A stretch of DNA of 64,000 nt from JAABRE01 sp964413275 (GCA_964413275.1 CAYPSO010000006.1:1-64000); one strand, 5' to 3'. Shown: positions 7,960 to 16,881, counted from the first letter of the stretch. The notes: a model not told the origin generated them from the sequence alone. Numbers and translations: made by a program.

Positions 7960-10593
7960 ATGACCAAGAAACCCCAATACTTAACAGGAAGCGAAATCCG
8001 AGACAAATTCCTTAACTTCTTTGCCCAGAGACAACATCAAATCTTGCCAAGTGGGTCTTTAGTACCAGAAGACCCGACTGTACTCCTAACTATAGCAGGA
8101 ATGTTACCCTTTAAGCCAATTTTCCTCGGTCAGAAAAAAGCAGACTTTCCCCGTGCAACTACTTCTCAGAAGTGTATCCGTACCAATGATATAGAAAATG
8201 TGGGACGTACCGCTCGTCACCATACCTTTTTTGAAATGTTAGGTAATTTTAGCTTTGGAGATTATTTTAAGGAACAAGCAATAAAATGGGCTTGGGAATT
8301 ATCCACAGAAGTATTTGAATTACCCCCAGAAAACTTAATCGTCAGTGTATTTGAGGAAGATGACGAAGCTTTTGCCCTCTGGAGAGATAAAATTGGTATT
8401 CCCGCCCATCGCATTCAACGCATGGGAGAAGACGATAATTTTTGGGTTTCCGGGCCAACTGGCCCTTGTGGGCCTTGTTCGGAGATATACTATGACTTTA
8501 AACCAGAATTAGGCGATGCACATATAGATTTAGAAGACGATAGCCGTTTTATCGAATTTTATAATCTCGTGTTTATGCAATACAATCGAGATGCAGAAGG
8601 TAATTTAACTCCTTTAGAACATAAAAATATTGATACGGGCATGGGTTTAGAAAGAATGGCGCAAATATTACAAGACGTGCCAAATAATTATGAAACTGAC
8701 CTAATTTTACCTATTATTAAAACTGCGGCGGAAATTGCCCATATAGATTATTCTCAAGCAGAGGAAAAAACAAAAGTATCTTTAAAAGTAATTGGCGATC
8801 ATGTGCGCTCAGTTGTTCACATGATTGCTGATGGAATTAGTGCCTCAAATATCGGTAGAGGTTACGTTTTGCGTCGTTTAATTCGTCGGGTGGTGCGTCA
8901 CGGGCGTTTAATTGGTATTTCTGGGGAATTTACCACTAAAGTTGCCGAAACTGCGATCGCCCTTTCTGAATCGGCTTATCCCAATGTGAGAGAAAGAGAA
9001 ATTCTTATTAAAGGAGAATTACAACGGGAAGAATCCCGCTTTTTGGAAACCTTGGAAAGAGGCGAAAAGTTACTTACCGAGATATTGCAAAAGGAAAAAA
9101 CTCAAATTTCTGGAACAGATGCCTTTACTCTTTATGATACCTTCGGTTTTCCTGTGGAGTTAACCCAAGAAATTGCCGAAGAGCATGGCTTAACCGTCGA
9201 TTTAGAAGGTTTTGAGATAGAAATGGAAGAACAGAGAAAACGCTCTAAAGCTGCTCATGAAACCATTGATTTAACCGTACAGGGAAGTTTAGATAAGTTA
9301 GCCGAACATATTCACCCTACCGAGTTTTTAGGTTATACAGAACCCCAATCTACCGCTAAAGTGGAAGCCGTTTTAGTGGAAGGTAAATTAGTTGAAGCCG
9401 CCGAAGCAGGAAATAAAGTACAAATAGTTTTAGATAAAACCCCATTTTATGCTGAATCTGGAGGGCAAATTGGCGATCGCGGTTACTTAACGGGGGATAA
9501 TTTAGTTATTCGTATCGAAGATGTGCAGAAAGAATCGGGTATTTTTATCCATTTCGGACAAGTCGAACGAGGTACAATTGAACCCGGACAAACCTTAAAT
9601 GCAACAATCGATCGTGCTTGTCGTCGTCGCGTTCAAGCTCATCACACAGCAACCCATTTATTACAAGCAGCACTTAAGCTAATTGTTGATGAAAGTATTT
9701 CCCAAGCTGGCTCTTTGGTAGCTTTTGACCGTTTAAGATTTGATATTAATTTTGTGCGACCTCTTACTCCACAAGAGTTACAGCAAGTTGAGGAGCAAAT
9801 TAATCTGTGGATTGCTGAAGCCCACGACACCCAAACCTCAGTTATGGGCTTAGATGAAGCTAAAGCCAAGGGTGCAGTGGCTATGTTTGGGGAAAAATAC
9901 GGCTCGGAAGTAAGAGTAATAGATGTGCCGGGGGTTTCTATGGAATTGTGTGGTGGTACTCATGTGAGAAATACCGCCGAAATTGGCTTATTGAAAATAA
10001 TTTCTGAAATTGGTGTTTCTGCGGGAGTAAGACGGATTGAAGCAGTGGCAGGGCCTGCGGTTTTAGAGTATCTTAATGTTAGGGAGCAAGTTGTTAAAGA
10101 ATTAGGAGATCGCTTTAAGGTAAAACCCGAAGAAATTACCGAGAGAATTACTAATTTACAACAGGAATTAAAGGCAACTCAAAAGGAATTAGAAACCGTA
10201 AAACAAGAACTTGCGATCGCTAAATCTGATGGTTTATTAAATGAAGCTGTAAGCATTGGCGAGTATAAAATATTAGTAGCAAATATGGGTGATGTGGATG
10301 CAGAAAGTTTAGCAACTGCGGCGGCAAGATTGCAACAAAAATTAGGCGAATCTGCGGTAATTTTAGGTTCAATTCCCACTGAAGGAAAGGTTAGTTTAGT
10401 AGCAGCATTTAGCCCAAAAATTAATCAAGAAAAACAATTACAAGCAGGTAAATTTATCGGTGGAATTGCCAAAATTTGTGGTGGAGGAGGTGGAGGCCGT
10501 CCTAATTTAGCCCAAGCAGGAGGAAGAGATGCTAGTAAATTACCATTTGCTTTAGAAACTGCGAAAAAACAGTTAATGGAAGCATTAGCTTAG
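7960..10593 (+). CDS. alaS: Alanyl-tRNA synthetase
   Basis: Full-length 877-aa class II synthetase charging tRNA-Ala. The N-terminal catalytic domain has TSQKCIRTNDIENVG, GNFSFGDYF and a G-rich class II motif. The editing domain has the zinc-site motifs HHTATHLL and CGGTH. The C-terminal coiled coil and DHHA1-type domain end with CGGGGGGRPNLAQAGG. HIP1 octamers lie within the gene. Start ATG at 7960. It is monocistronic. Confidence 0.97.
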   Translation: MTKKPQYLTGSEIRDKFLNFFAQRQHQILPSGSLVPEDPTVLLTIAGMLPFKPIFLGQKKADFPRATTSQKCIRTNDIENVGRTARHHTFFEMLGNFSFGDYFKEQAIKWAWELSTEVFELPPENLIVSVFEEDDEAFALWRDKIGIPAHRIQRMGEDDNFWVSGPTGPCGPCSEIYYDFKPELGDAHIDLEDDSRFIEFYNLVFMQYNRDAEGNLTPLEHKNIDTGMGLERMAQILQDVPNNYETDLILPIIKTAAEIAHIDYSQAEEKTKVSLKVIGDHVRSVVHMIADGISASNIGRGYVLRRLIRRVVRHGRLIGISGEFTTKVAETAIALSESAYPNVREREILIKGELQREESRFLETLERGEKLLTEILQKEKTQISGTDAFTLYDTFGFPVELTQEIAEEHGLTVDLEGFEIEMEEQRKRSKAAHETIDLTVQGSLDKLAEHIHPTEFLGYTEPQSTAKVEAVLVEGKLVEAAEAGNKVQIVLDKTPFYAESGGQIGDRGYLTGDNLVIRIEDVQKESGIFIHFGQVERGTIEPGQTLNATIDRACRRRVQAHHTATHLLQAALKLIVDESISQAGSLVAFDRLRFDINFVRPLTPQELQQVEEQINLWIAEAHDTQTSVMGLDEAKAKGAVAMFGEKYGSEVRVIDVPGVSMELCGGTHVRNTAEIGLLKIISEIGVSAGVRRIEAVAGPAVLEYLNVREQVVKELGDRFKVKPEEITERITNLQQELKATQKELETVKQELAIAKSDGLLNEAVSIGEYKILVANMGDVDAESLATAAARLQQKLGESAVILGSIPTEGKVSLVAAFSPKINQEKQLQAGKFIGGIAKICGGGGGGRPNLAQAGGRDASKLPFALETAKKQLMEALA

Positions 10594-10619
10594 TAATTAT
10601 GGATAAAATATTGTTATAG

Positions 10620-10682
10620 TAGGGTGTGTCAGACAGAAAATTATTGCTAAAAGTAATTAAATTAAAAATCTGACGCACCCTA
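10620..10682. repeat. Miniature inverted-repeat element
   Basis: TAGGGTGTGTCAGA (10620-10633) faces TCTGACGCACCCTA (10669-10682), 13 of 14 paired plus a G-T. The 35-base AT-rich interior has no coding capacity. It lies between alaS and the symporter gene and could also act as a terminator hairpin. Confidence 0.7.
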
Positions 10683-10704
10683 AAGCTTCAATTTTTTTTT
10701 AAGG

Positions 10705-10807
10705 TATAGCACTACGCATTGAGGTTAGGACATCGTCAAACTCTGAAACCAACTCATAGCTTACTGTTGCCTATTGCCTATTCCCTAGCCTAGCGCGTAG
10801 TGCTATA
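10705..10807. repeat. Second miniature inverted-repeat element, overlapping the symporter stop
   Basis: TATAGCACTACGC (10705-10717) is perfectly complementary to GCGTAGTGCTATA (10795-10807). The interior contains the heptanucleotide run CTATTGC. The right arm reaches into the last codon and stop of the symporter gene, so insertion may have set that gene's 3' end. Confidence 0.75.
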
Positions 10808-12299
10808 ATTGTAATTGATTTTCTTGGTCTTGCAATTGTCTTTTTCTAGAGCTTGCTTTGCCTTTCGTGATGTTAGAAATAGAGATAAAAGCGACTAAAC
10901 CAACTAAAGGACTAATTAGAGTTGGGAAACCATCAAAAGCTGGAGTAAAGATGTTATTGGGAATATATAAAAGTGTATTATCAATGCCAAAAACAGTAGG
11001 CATTAAAACAAAAAATACTAAACGAGTAAGTGTACCACTAATAATACAGGCGATCGCACCATAACTGTTAGCCCAGGGCCAATAAAGTCCTCCGGCAAGG
11101 GGAATTAATAATCCGGCAAAACCAATATCAAAAGCCAGTAAAAGTAAAATTCCGGTTTGTGGCACTCGTAAAGCAAAAAATACTCCCAAGGCAGTAATTA
11201 CAAAGGCCATAATGCGAGTAATTAAAAGTAGTCTGTCACCCCCTGAATTATGCTCATCGTGACGAATACCTAAAATATTATGAGCCATTACTGACGCTGT
11301 ACCTAAAATCGCTCCATCAGCAGTGGAAAGAGAAGCAGACAAAATTGCCGCAATTACGATTAAACCAAGAAAAGGCGGTACAACACCTTTAATTAGTTCG
11401 TATAATAAAGGCCCATCTGGGGTAATACCTGCTTGTTCTAAAATTCGGTTAGCAGAAAGAGCAATTAAAGAAAAAGGAACACCAATAATAATCGTGCCAG
11501 CAGAACCAATAAAACAAGCTCTCTGAGCAGTTTCTGGGCTATCGGCCGCAAAAACCCTAGCCATAAAATCGATCGCTACAATATCCCCTAAACCGAGAGC
11601 TAATAAGGTTGCCCAATTAATCGCTGCACCTGCTTCTGGATTTATTAATTGTTCAAAATCAAAAGGCCCAACCCCTGCGGGAATCTCTAAGCCAAAGTTT
11701 AAAGTTATAAAACCAATTAATAACATAGAACCGATAAATGCGATCGCCACTTGAATTGCATCCGTATAAGCTACGGCAAATAAACCACCACTAGCGGTAT
11801 AGATAAACACAATAATGGCAATAAACATTACTCCAGCTAGATAACTTGTGCCTAAGAAAGATTGAAAAAGATAACCTCCTGCCACTAAATTACCAGCTAA
11901 TAAAAAAGAAAAACTCAACACCATGATAACCGAAGCAATAAACTCCGTAGCTCGGCTATATGTCACCTTATAAAAGTCAGGTAAAGTAATTAAGCCCATA
12001 CGATTCATTGGTTTAGCGAAAAATAAGCCTGTCATTAATAAACAAGTTGCTAAACCAATGGGTAAAGAAGCACCCGCCCAAAAACCGAATTGAGCAGCTA
12101 AATCAGTATTGCCCAGAGTCGCATTAGAATCCACCGATTGAGCCATTAAGGTTGCCGCAGCTAAAGGTAAAACTAATCCCCTTCCAGCTACTAAATAGTT
12201 AACACTATCTCCCTTAATTTGTTTAGAAGCCCAAACACCAATACCTAGAGTCGCAAACAGGAATAGCAAAATTCCCCAAAAAAAGACTTTATCTGTCAT
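10803..12299 (-). CDS. Sodium:solute symporter family transporter, candidate guanidine importer
   Basis: A 498-aa integral membrane protein of the SSS (SLC5-like) family with about 13 hydrophobic segments. It has an early GRGLVLPLAAATLMAQSVDSN stretch typical of the sodium-binding helix and the ILSASLSTADG motif in the centre. It uses the sodium gradient to import a small solute. The substrate is not readable from sequence. It is the last gene of the unit gdmH-GST-hypA-hypB-symporter behind a guanidine-I riboswitch, 75 bases after hypB, so guanidine or a related cation is the best guess (inference). Start ATG 12299. Confidence 0.8.
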   Translation of the reverse strand: MTDKVFFWGILLFLFATLGIGVWASKQIKGDSVNYLVAGRGLVLPLAAATLMAQSVDSNATLGNTDLAAQFGFWAGASLPIGLATCLLMTGLFFAKPMNRMGLITLPDFYKVTYSRATEFIASVIMVLSFSFLLAGNLVAGGYLFQSFLGTSYLAGVMFIAIIVFIYTASGGLFAVAYTDAIQVAIAFIGSMLLIGFITLNFGLEIPAGVGPFDFEQLINPEAGAAINWATLLALGLGDIVAIDFMARVFAADSPETAQRACFIGSAGTIIIGVPFSLIALSANRILEQAGITPDGPLLYELIKGVVPPFLGLIVIAAILSASLSTADGAILGTASVMAHNILGIRHDEHNSGGDRLLLITRIMAFVITALGVFFALRVPQTGILLLLAFDIGFAGLLIPLAGGLYWPWANSYGAIACIISGTLTRLVFFVLMPTVFGIDNTLLYIPNNIFTPAFDGFPTLISPLVGLVAFISISNITKGKASSRKRQLQDQENQLQL

Positions 12300-12374
12300 A
12301 ATAATTGTCCTGAATGATATTTTTAGATTCGGGCTATCTCTACCTCCGCCAAGATGCTAGGATAGCTTTTTTTA

Positions 12375-13076
12375 TTAAGAGTGAACCGCAAATGATTTAT
12401 TTTTATTTTGTTTAAAAGTATTTTTCAGCCAATCGAACCATAACTCTAAACCTTCTTCTGTCTTCGCTGATACAGAAATAATAGTTACGTCAGGATTCAT
12501 TTGACGCACATTTGCTTCAAGACGTTTTAAGTCAATATCTAAATAGGGTGCTAAATCCATTTTGGTAATCAATAAACAATCGGCTTCCTGAAACATAATT
12601 GGATATTTCAAAGGTTTATCTTCCCCTTCAGTAATACTTAAAAGGGCTACTTTAAAGTGTTCTCCCACTTCAAATTCCGCAGGACAAACCAAATTACCCA
12701 CGTTTTCCACTAAAACCACCTCAAAATCATGGGGATTATAGTCATGGGCTAAGGTATGAATCCCTCCAGCAACCATTTTTGAATCTAAATGACAAGAGCG
12801 CCCAGTATTAATAGCAATTACAGGAATACCATATTGACGTAATCTCTCTGCATCTAATTCGGTGGTCATATCTCCTTCAATAACTGCCATTTTTAATTCA
12901 TGATTAAGTGCGGCTAAAGTTTTTTCTAATAAAACAGTTTTACCTGCACCGGGGCTACTCATTAAATTAAAACAAGTAATCCCCCACTCATCAAAATGTT
13001 CTCGATTATGATCTGCTCCTGTTTGGTTAGCATGGAGTAAATTAATTTCTAAAGCTGCGTCAAAAGTTTGGTGCAT
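12375..13076 (-). CDS. hypB: HypB-type nickel GTPase chaperone
   Basis: A 233-aa SIMIBI GTPase that supplies nickel to a metalloenzyme with HypA. The Walker A is SSPGAGKT (residues 40-47). The family segments IEGDMTTELDAERL, NTGRSCHLD (a conserved Cys-His metal site) and ENVGNLVCPAEFEVGE are present, as is a TKMD guanine-specificity motif. The N-terminal CxxCGC and His-rich nickel stores of some HypB proteins are missing. No hydrogenase gene is in the window; the neighbour is a nickel-type guanidine hydrolase, as for the HypA/HypB pair next to Synechocystis sll1077. That enzyme is therefore the probable client. Confidence 0.9.
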   Translation of the reverse strand: MHQTFDAALEINLLHANQTGADHNREHFDEWGITCFNLMSSPGAGKTVLLEKTLAALNHELKMAVIEGDMTTELDAERLRQYGIPVIAINTGRSCHLDSKMVAGGIHTLAHDYNPHDFEVVLVENVGNLVCPAEFEVGEHFKVALLSITEGEDKPLKYPIMFQEADCLLITKMDLAPYLDIDLKRLEANVRQMNPDVTIISVSAKTEEGLELWFDWLKNTFKQNKNKSFAVHS

Positions 13077-13082
13077 AATTAT

Positions 13083-13121
13083 TAGTTCGTAGTTCGTGGT
13101 TATTTGTTATTTGTTATTAGT
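13083..13121. repeat. Heptanucleotide tandem repeats (STRR type)
   Basis: Two copies of TAGTTCG are followed by copies of GTTATTT in the hypB-hypA spacer. They belong to the short tandem heptamer families seen elsewhere in the window. Confidence 0.5.
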
Positions 13122-13156
13122 CATAATTCATCCCTAATCCCCCAATTCCAAACATC

Positions 13157-13507
13157 CTACACAGAATATTGAATGCGATCGATTTTTAATTCCCTACCGG
13201 AGCGAATATCATCCATAGGAGAATGACAGGTAGGGCAAGAATACTGCAAGCCAATTTGGGGCTGATATGACTGTTGACATTGATGACAGAAAGCAATTAA
13301 AGGCGTTTCTTGAATTGCCAATTTAACACCGTCTAAAAAGGTATTTTTGGTTTGTACTTCAAAAGCAAATTCTAAACTTGCAGGTTCAACACAAGTAAAT
13401 TTACCAACAATTAAGTGTATTTTTTCAATAATTGGCTTGGATGGTTGAGACTCGTACCAATCCCTAACTGTTAAAATCAATGCCTTTGTCATATCAGTTT
13501 CATGCAC
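13157..13507 (-). CDS. hypA: HypA nickel metallochaperone
   Basis: A 116-aa protein with the N-terminal nickel-binding motif Met-His-Glu (residues 1-3) and a zinc site made of Cys74, Cys77, Cys91 and Cys94 in two CxxC pairs. It delivers nickel together with HypB. It is encoded between the GST and hypB genes of the guanidine operon, so it probably serves the guanidine hydrolase rather than a hydrogenase or urease (inference). Length and motif order are normal for HypA. Confidence 0.92.
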   Translation of the reverse strand: MHETDMTKALILTVRDWYESQPSKPIIEKIHLIVGKFTCVEPASLEFAFEVQTKNTFLDGVKLAIQETPLIAFCHQCQQSYQPQIGLQYSCPTCHSPMDDIRSGRELKIDRIQYSV

Positions 13508-13523
13508 TTTTTATTTATCCTCC

Positions 13524-13569
13524 AAAACAAGTTAGGGTGGAAAATTTTATTGAATTTGCCCACCTTACA
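13524..13569. repeat. Imperfect GGTGG/CCACC inverted repeat
   Basis: The GST-hypA spacer holds GTTAGGGTGG ... TTGCCCACCTTAC, a degenerate member of the TAGGGTGGGCA element family. It may form a hairpin inside the operon transcript. Confidence 0.4.
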
Positions 13570-13572
13570 AAT

Positions 13573-14178
13573 TCAATGGTGAGTAATAGGAATATAATTA
13601 GGTTGATTTTCAATTCGTTCAAACCAAGTTTGAATAGTAGGAAATTTTGTTAAATCAAATCCTCCTTCCTCTGCTACATGGGTATAGGCATAAAGAGCAA
13701 TATCAGCAATAGTGTACTTATTAGCCACAAAAAAGTTATGGTTTTTAAGATGCTCTTCCATAAGATTCAAAGCAGCATAACCTAACTTTCGTTTTTGTTC
13801 GATTTCTTTGTGATATTTGTCAGCTTGTTTAAGCTCAGTAATCCAAAATCTAGGAGTAGCAATATTTGGCTCGTGACTATATTGTTCAAAACATAACCAC
13901 TGCATTACCTTTGCTTGCTCATATTTATCTTGGGGAAAATAAGGCGTATCTTGACTTAAATAATACAAAATAGCATTAGATTCAGATATAAACTTGTCAG
14001 CAGCAATTTCTAATAAAGGTATTTTGCCATTAGGATTTTTAGCCAAAAATTCAGGTGTTCTAGTTTCCCCTACCACAATATTTAGCTCAATTAATTCAAA
14101 AGGAATTTGTAATTGAGTTAGTAGCAATCGCACTTTATAGCCGTTACCAGAAGGCAAAAAGTCATATAGTTTATACAT
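13573..14178 (-). CDS. Glutathione S-transferase family protein
   Basis: A 201-aa cytosolic GST. The N-terminal thioredoxin-like half runs from MYKLYDF through NPNGKIPLLE to the glutathione-site motif ISESNAIL. The all-alpha C-terminal half contains YTIADIALYAYTH (the conserved N-capping/hydrophobic-staple Asp). It begins only 17 bases after gdmH ends, so it is almost certainly co-transcribed within the riboswitch-controlled unit. A role in guanidine metabolism is not established. It could deal with a reactive by-product, or be unrelated cargo. Confidence 0.88.
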   Translation of the reverse strand: MYKLYDFLPSGNGYKVRLLLTQLQIPFELIELNIVVGETRTPEFLAKNPNGKIPLLEIAADKFISESNAILYYLSQDTPYFPQDKYEQAKVMQWLCFEQYSHEPNIATPRFWITELKQADKYHKEIEQKRKLGYAALNLMEEHLKNHNFFVANKYTIADIALYAYTHVAEEGGFDLTKFPTIQTWFERIENQPNYIPITHH

Positions 14179-14195
14179 GATTTTATAACCTCAAA

Positions 14196-15368
14196 TTAAC
14201 TCCAAGGCTCATCGACAACTTGTGATTCTTCATGAATATAATCTGGTTTTTCCTTACGGGGTAATTGTCCAGAAACGACCAAATGCGCCATCGTATCGCA
14301 AATAACACGAGTTGCCATTAAAGAAGTCATGTCACTAACGTCATAGGGAGGTGAAACTTCTACTATTTCAATGCCACAAACCTTAGTGTTTTGAACAATT
14401 TTCTTGAGTAAATAAAGAGCTTCACGGGGCAATAAACCACCTGGCTCAGGCCAACCTGTACCGGGGACAAAACCCGCATCTATGCAATCAATATCAAAGC
14501 TAATCCAGACGCAATCAGTGCCATCTGTAGCTCTTGCTATGGCAAAATCTGCTGCTGCATCTAAGCCCATTTCCATAATATCGGTGACGGTAAGGATATT
14601 TGTCGCTCTTTCACGGCAAACCTTAACGCCTTGACGGGGTACTTGCCAACCCCCAATCCCCAATTGAACTAGGTTTTTAGCGGGGGCATTTTTCATATTA
14701 GTGGCATGAAACCAAGGACAGGTATGCATCCGCTCGTCTAAATCCGTTTCTTGGGTATCCACATGGCGATCGAAATGTATTATACCTACTTTTTTATCTC
14801 CTAAATGCCTACAAATTCCTCTAACTGTGGGAAAACCAATGGAATGATCCCCTCCTAAAATAATTGGAAATGCACCAGAAGCGAAAACATGGGCTACACC
14901 TTTAGAAATTTGGTCAAAGGATTTTTCGTTATTGGCAGGGATAGTAAAAATATCACCCACATCACACAAAGTTATTTGTTCCCTTAAATCAACTCCCAAT
15001 TCAAAATTATAAGGAGTGTATAAAGCACTAATACGGCGAATACCTTGGGGGCCAAATCTTGTACCGGGGCGATAGGTTGTACCAGAATCATGGGGTACAC
15101 CCACTATAGCAACATCATAATTACCTACTTTTTTGACATCTTCTAAATATGGTGCTTTCAGGAAGGTGTTAATACCGGCATAATGGGGAAGTTCACCCCT
15201 AGAAAATGTGGGAATAGTCCGATCTTTAATACTTTCTGCTGCTTCTAGTCCGTATTCTAAGCCTTGGTTTACCTCCTGTTGCCATCCTGTTAAAGGCAGA
15301 TTTCTTTCCTTTTCCAAAGCACGTTGCGCTTCACTATCAGGAGGTTGGAAAGGTAATTGCTCGCTCAT
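14196..15368 (-). CDS. gdmH: Nickel-dependent guanidine hydrolase (agmatinase/arginase fold)
   Basis: A 390-aa ureohydrolase-fold enzyme. Metal ligands are visible as GGDHS (His175), FDRHVDTQ (Asp200, His202, Asp204) and FDIDCID (Asp292, Asp294). The long N-terminal extension, RHVDTQ in place of the agmatinase AH-D form, and GFVPGTGWPEPGG after the last ligands match the Synechocystis Sll1077 class. That class was first called agmatinase and later shown to hydrolyse guanidine to urea and ammonia with nickel. Two context facts support this over agmatinase: a guanidine-I riboswitch lies immediately upstream, and hypA/hypB lie downstream. It is the first gene of the operon, start ATG 15368. Confidence 0.9.
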   Translation of the reverse strand: MSEQLPFQPPDSEAQRALEKERNLPLTGWQQEVNQGLEYGLEAAESIKDRTIPTFSRGELPHYAGINTFLKAPYLEDVKKVGNYDVAIVGVPHDSGTTYRPGTRFGPQGIRRISALYTPYNFELGVDLREQITLCDVGDIFTIPANNEKSFDQISKGVAHVFASGAFPIILGGDHSIGFPTVRGICRHLGDKKVGIIHFDRHVDTQETDLDERMHTCPWFHATNMKNAPAKNLVQLGIGGWQVPRQGVKVCRERATNILTVTDIMEMGLDAAADFAIARATDGTDCVWISFDIDCIDAGFVPGTGWPEPGGLLPREALYLLKKIVQNTKVCGIEIVEVSPPYDVSDMTSLMATRVICDTMAHLVVSGQLPRKEKPDYIHEESQVVDEPWS

Positions 15369-15402
15369 GAAAATTACTCCATTTTTTAACTACATTTGAA
15401 GG

Positions 15403-15454
15403 AAAAAAACCCAAGAGTTATTGACGCTTTTTCCCTTTGCCAATATCTCCCGGG
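15403..15454 (-). terminator. Riboswitch expression platform: intrinsic terminator
   Basis: On the minus strand CCCGGGAG (15447-15454) pairs with CTCTTGGG (15410-15417). Inside this TATTGGC pairs with GTCAATA across one A-A mismatch, and U7 (15403-15409) follows. The outer 5' arm is part of the conserved 3' strand of the aptamer, so aptamer and terminator exclude each other. Guanidine binding should therefore prevent termination (inference from structure). Confidence 0.8.
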
Positions 15455-15560
15455 CTTTTCTCCCGCCGTGTAGCTACTGATTTAATCATAATTTTTTTAA
15501 GTAGCCTGTTTCTCTCGGACCAGTCATTTAAGTATAAATATTTAAACCGGAACCCTAGAA
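15446..15560 (-). promoter_or_regulatory. Guanidine-I (ykkC) riboswitch aptamer
   Basis: Read on the minus strand, the three conserved blocks appear in order: CTAGGGTTCCGG (15547-15558), ACTGGTCCGAGAGAAAC (15508-15524) and ACGGCGGGAGAAAAGCCCGG (within 15449-15469). These are hallmark blocks of the guanidine-I aptamer. It sits 78 bases upstream of the gdmH start, in the same orientation. The promoter should lie at about 15565-15690. Confidence 0.92.
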
Positions 15561-15695
15561 ACAAATTTTTAATATTCTAGGGCATAAGATATCAGAATTT
15601 ATAATATTTAAATGTATATAAAATTACCAAAAGTTTAAAAATAAACAATAATTAGATAAGTTTGTTAATATTTCCTGACCTTTAACAGTGAAATT

Positions 15696-16658
15696 TTAAG
15701 AAATAATATTTTCTTCAACTTGAATAGCAATTACTGTAATATTATCTCTTCCCCCTCTTTCTAAAGCAGCGTTAATAGAAGCTGAGGTAAGTTCTTGCAT
15801 ATTTTCATCAAACTCTTGTACTAAAAGTTCTAATTCTGAGGGCAAAAGCTCTCCATGCAAACCATCACTGCATAATAATAATATATCTCCGGGTAATAAA
15901 TCCCGTAAAACAGGAAATTCTAGGTCATCCCATTTAGGATCGATAAATAAATGATCTTTGCCCTTGCCACCTAAACAGGAATTAACTACAGCCCTCATCG
16001 GATGGGTAAGTGCTTCCTCTGGAGTGATTTGTTCCATATTAATCAAAACTTGTACTAAAGAATGATCTGAAGTTGTATAGATAGCTATTCCATCCCGAAA
16101 ATGATACAGGCGACAATCACCTGCATATAAGTGAATAAATTCTGTAGGAGTCACAATAGCTGCCACAATAGTTGTACCCATGTTAATAGCAGCTATATTT
16201 TCTAAGCTATGTTTCCGAATAGCCGCATCAGCAGCATAAAATGTATCGAATAATAGTTGATATTTATTATTACTATCTTCAGGTAAAGGATTATCTAATA
16301 ATTTAGTAAAAGTCTTAATGGCAATTTCCGCAGCAACTTCACCAGCACGATGTCCTCCCATACCATCAGCAACCACAGCTAAAATTGCTGAATTATCAGG
16401 CCAGCTTTGTAATAAGAAATCATCTTCATTCAAATCTCGAACTTTACCCTTATCTGTTTTAGCTTTACAAGTAAGCTGAGTTGTTGAAGAATAATTGGCA
16501 AAACTCAATAACAAATCCTTAAGATTTTCCCTAACGGCTGCTGACATAGATAAGTTCTGGGAATTGGCATAATTTTTTAAGCCTTCATATTCTTGTGGGG
16601 TTAAAGATACAGACACCCGTTTTTTTCTAGTCATTGTTTCTATGCTTGCTGCAAGCAA
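15696..16658 (-). CDS. PP2C-type protein phosphatase with N-terminal ribbon-helix-helix domain
   Basis: A 320-aa two-domain protein. Residues 10-50 (KKRVSVSLTPQEYEGLKNYA ... SAAVRENLKDLL) look like a ribbon-helix-helix DNA-binding fold: a beta strand, then two helices. Residues 62-316 are a PP2C phosphatase with NEDDF (77-81), VVADGMGGHRAGE (metal ligand Asp98), MGTTIVAA, LYAGDCRLY, LLCSDGLHGE and GGRDNITVI. It should dephosphorylate Ser/Thr in the cytosol. The coupling to a DNA-binding module is unusual. The start could be Met1 or Met9; both keep the RHH. It is monocistronic, upstream of the guanidine operon on the same strand but separated by 135 bases and the riboswitch leader. Confidence 0.85.
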   Translation of the reverse strand: MLAASIETMTRKKRVSVSLTPQEYEGLKNYANSQNLSMSAAVRENLKDLLLSFANYSSTTQLTCKAKTDKGKVRDLNEDDFLLQSWPDNSAILAVVADGMGGHRAGEVAAEIAIKTFTKLLDNPLPEDSNNKYQLLFDTFYAADAAIRKHSLENIAAINMGTTIVAAIVTPTEFIHLYAGDCRLYHFRDGIAIYTTSDHSLVQVLINMEQITPEEALTHPMRAVVNSCLGGKGKDHLFIDPKWDDLEFPVLRDLLPGDILLLCSDGLHGELLPSELELLVQEFDENMQELTSASINAALERGGRDNITVIAIQVEENIIS

Positions 16659-16881
16659 TATTTGGTATAGAGATTTTTGATCGAAATCCCTATACCAATA
16701 ACCATAACAAGATTTGTGAATGTTTTATACTTTTTAGGAAAAAATCTTTACAAATCAACCTTTTTAAGGTCGATCGTTTTGTTTTGTTATTTATTGCTTG
16801 TGTTTAGGCGAAATTCAGAAAATATTTTACCAGATTTCATCATGATAGGGTGTCGTTAGCCCCAGCGTAACCCACCGTTAT

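Noticed and set aside
12331..12372. Terminator between hypB and the symporter
   Set aside because: GCTATC/GATAGC stem has its T-run only on the plus strand, where no gene ends; on the operon strand it is not an intrinsic terminator.
12375..13507. hypA/hypB as hydrogenase maturation genes
   Set aside because: No hydrogenase or other hyp genes in the window; the guanidine hydrolase next to them explains them better.
14196..15368. Agmatinase (speB) assignment
   Set aside because: Sequence details around the metal site, the riboswitch and the nickel chaperones point to guanidine hydrolase.
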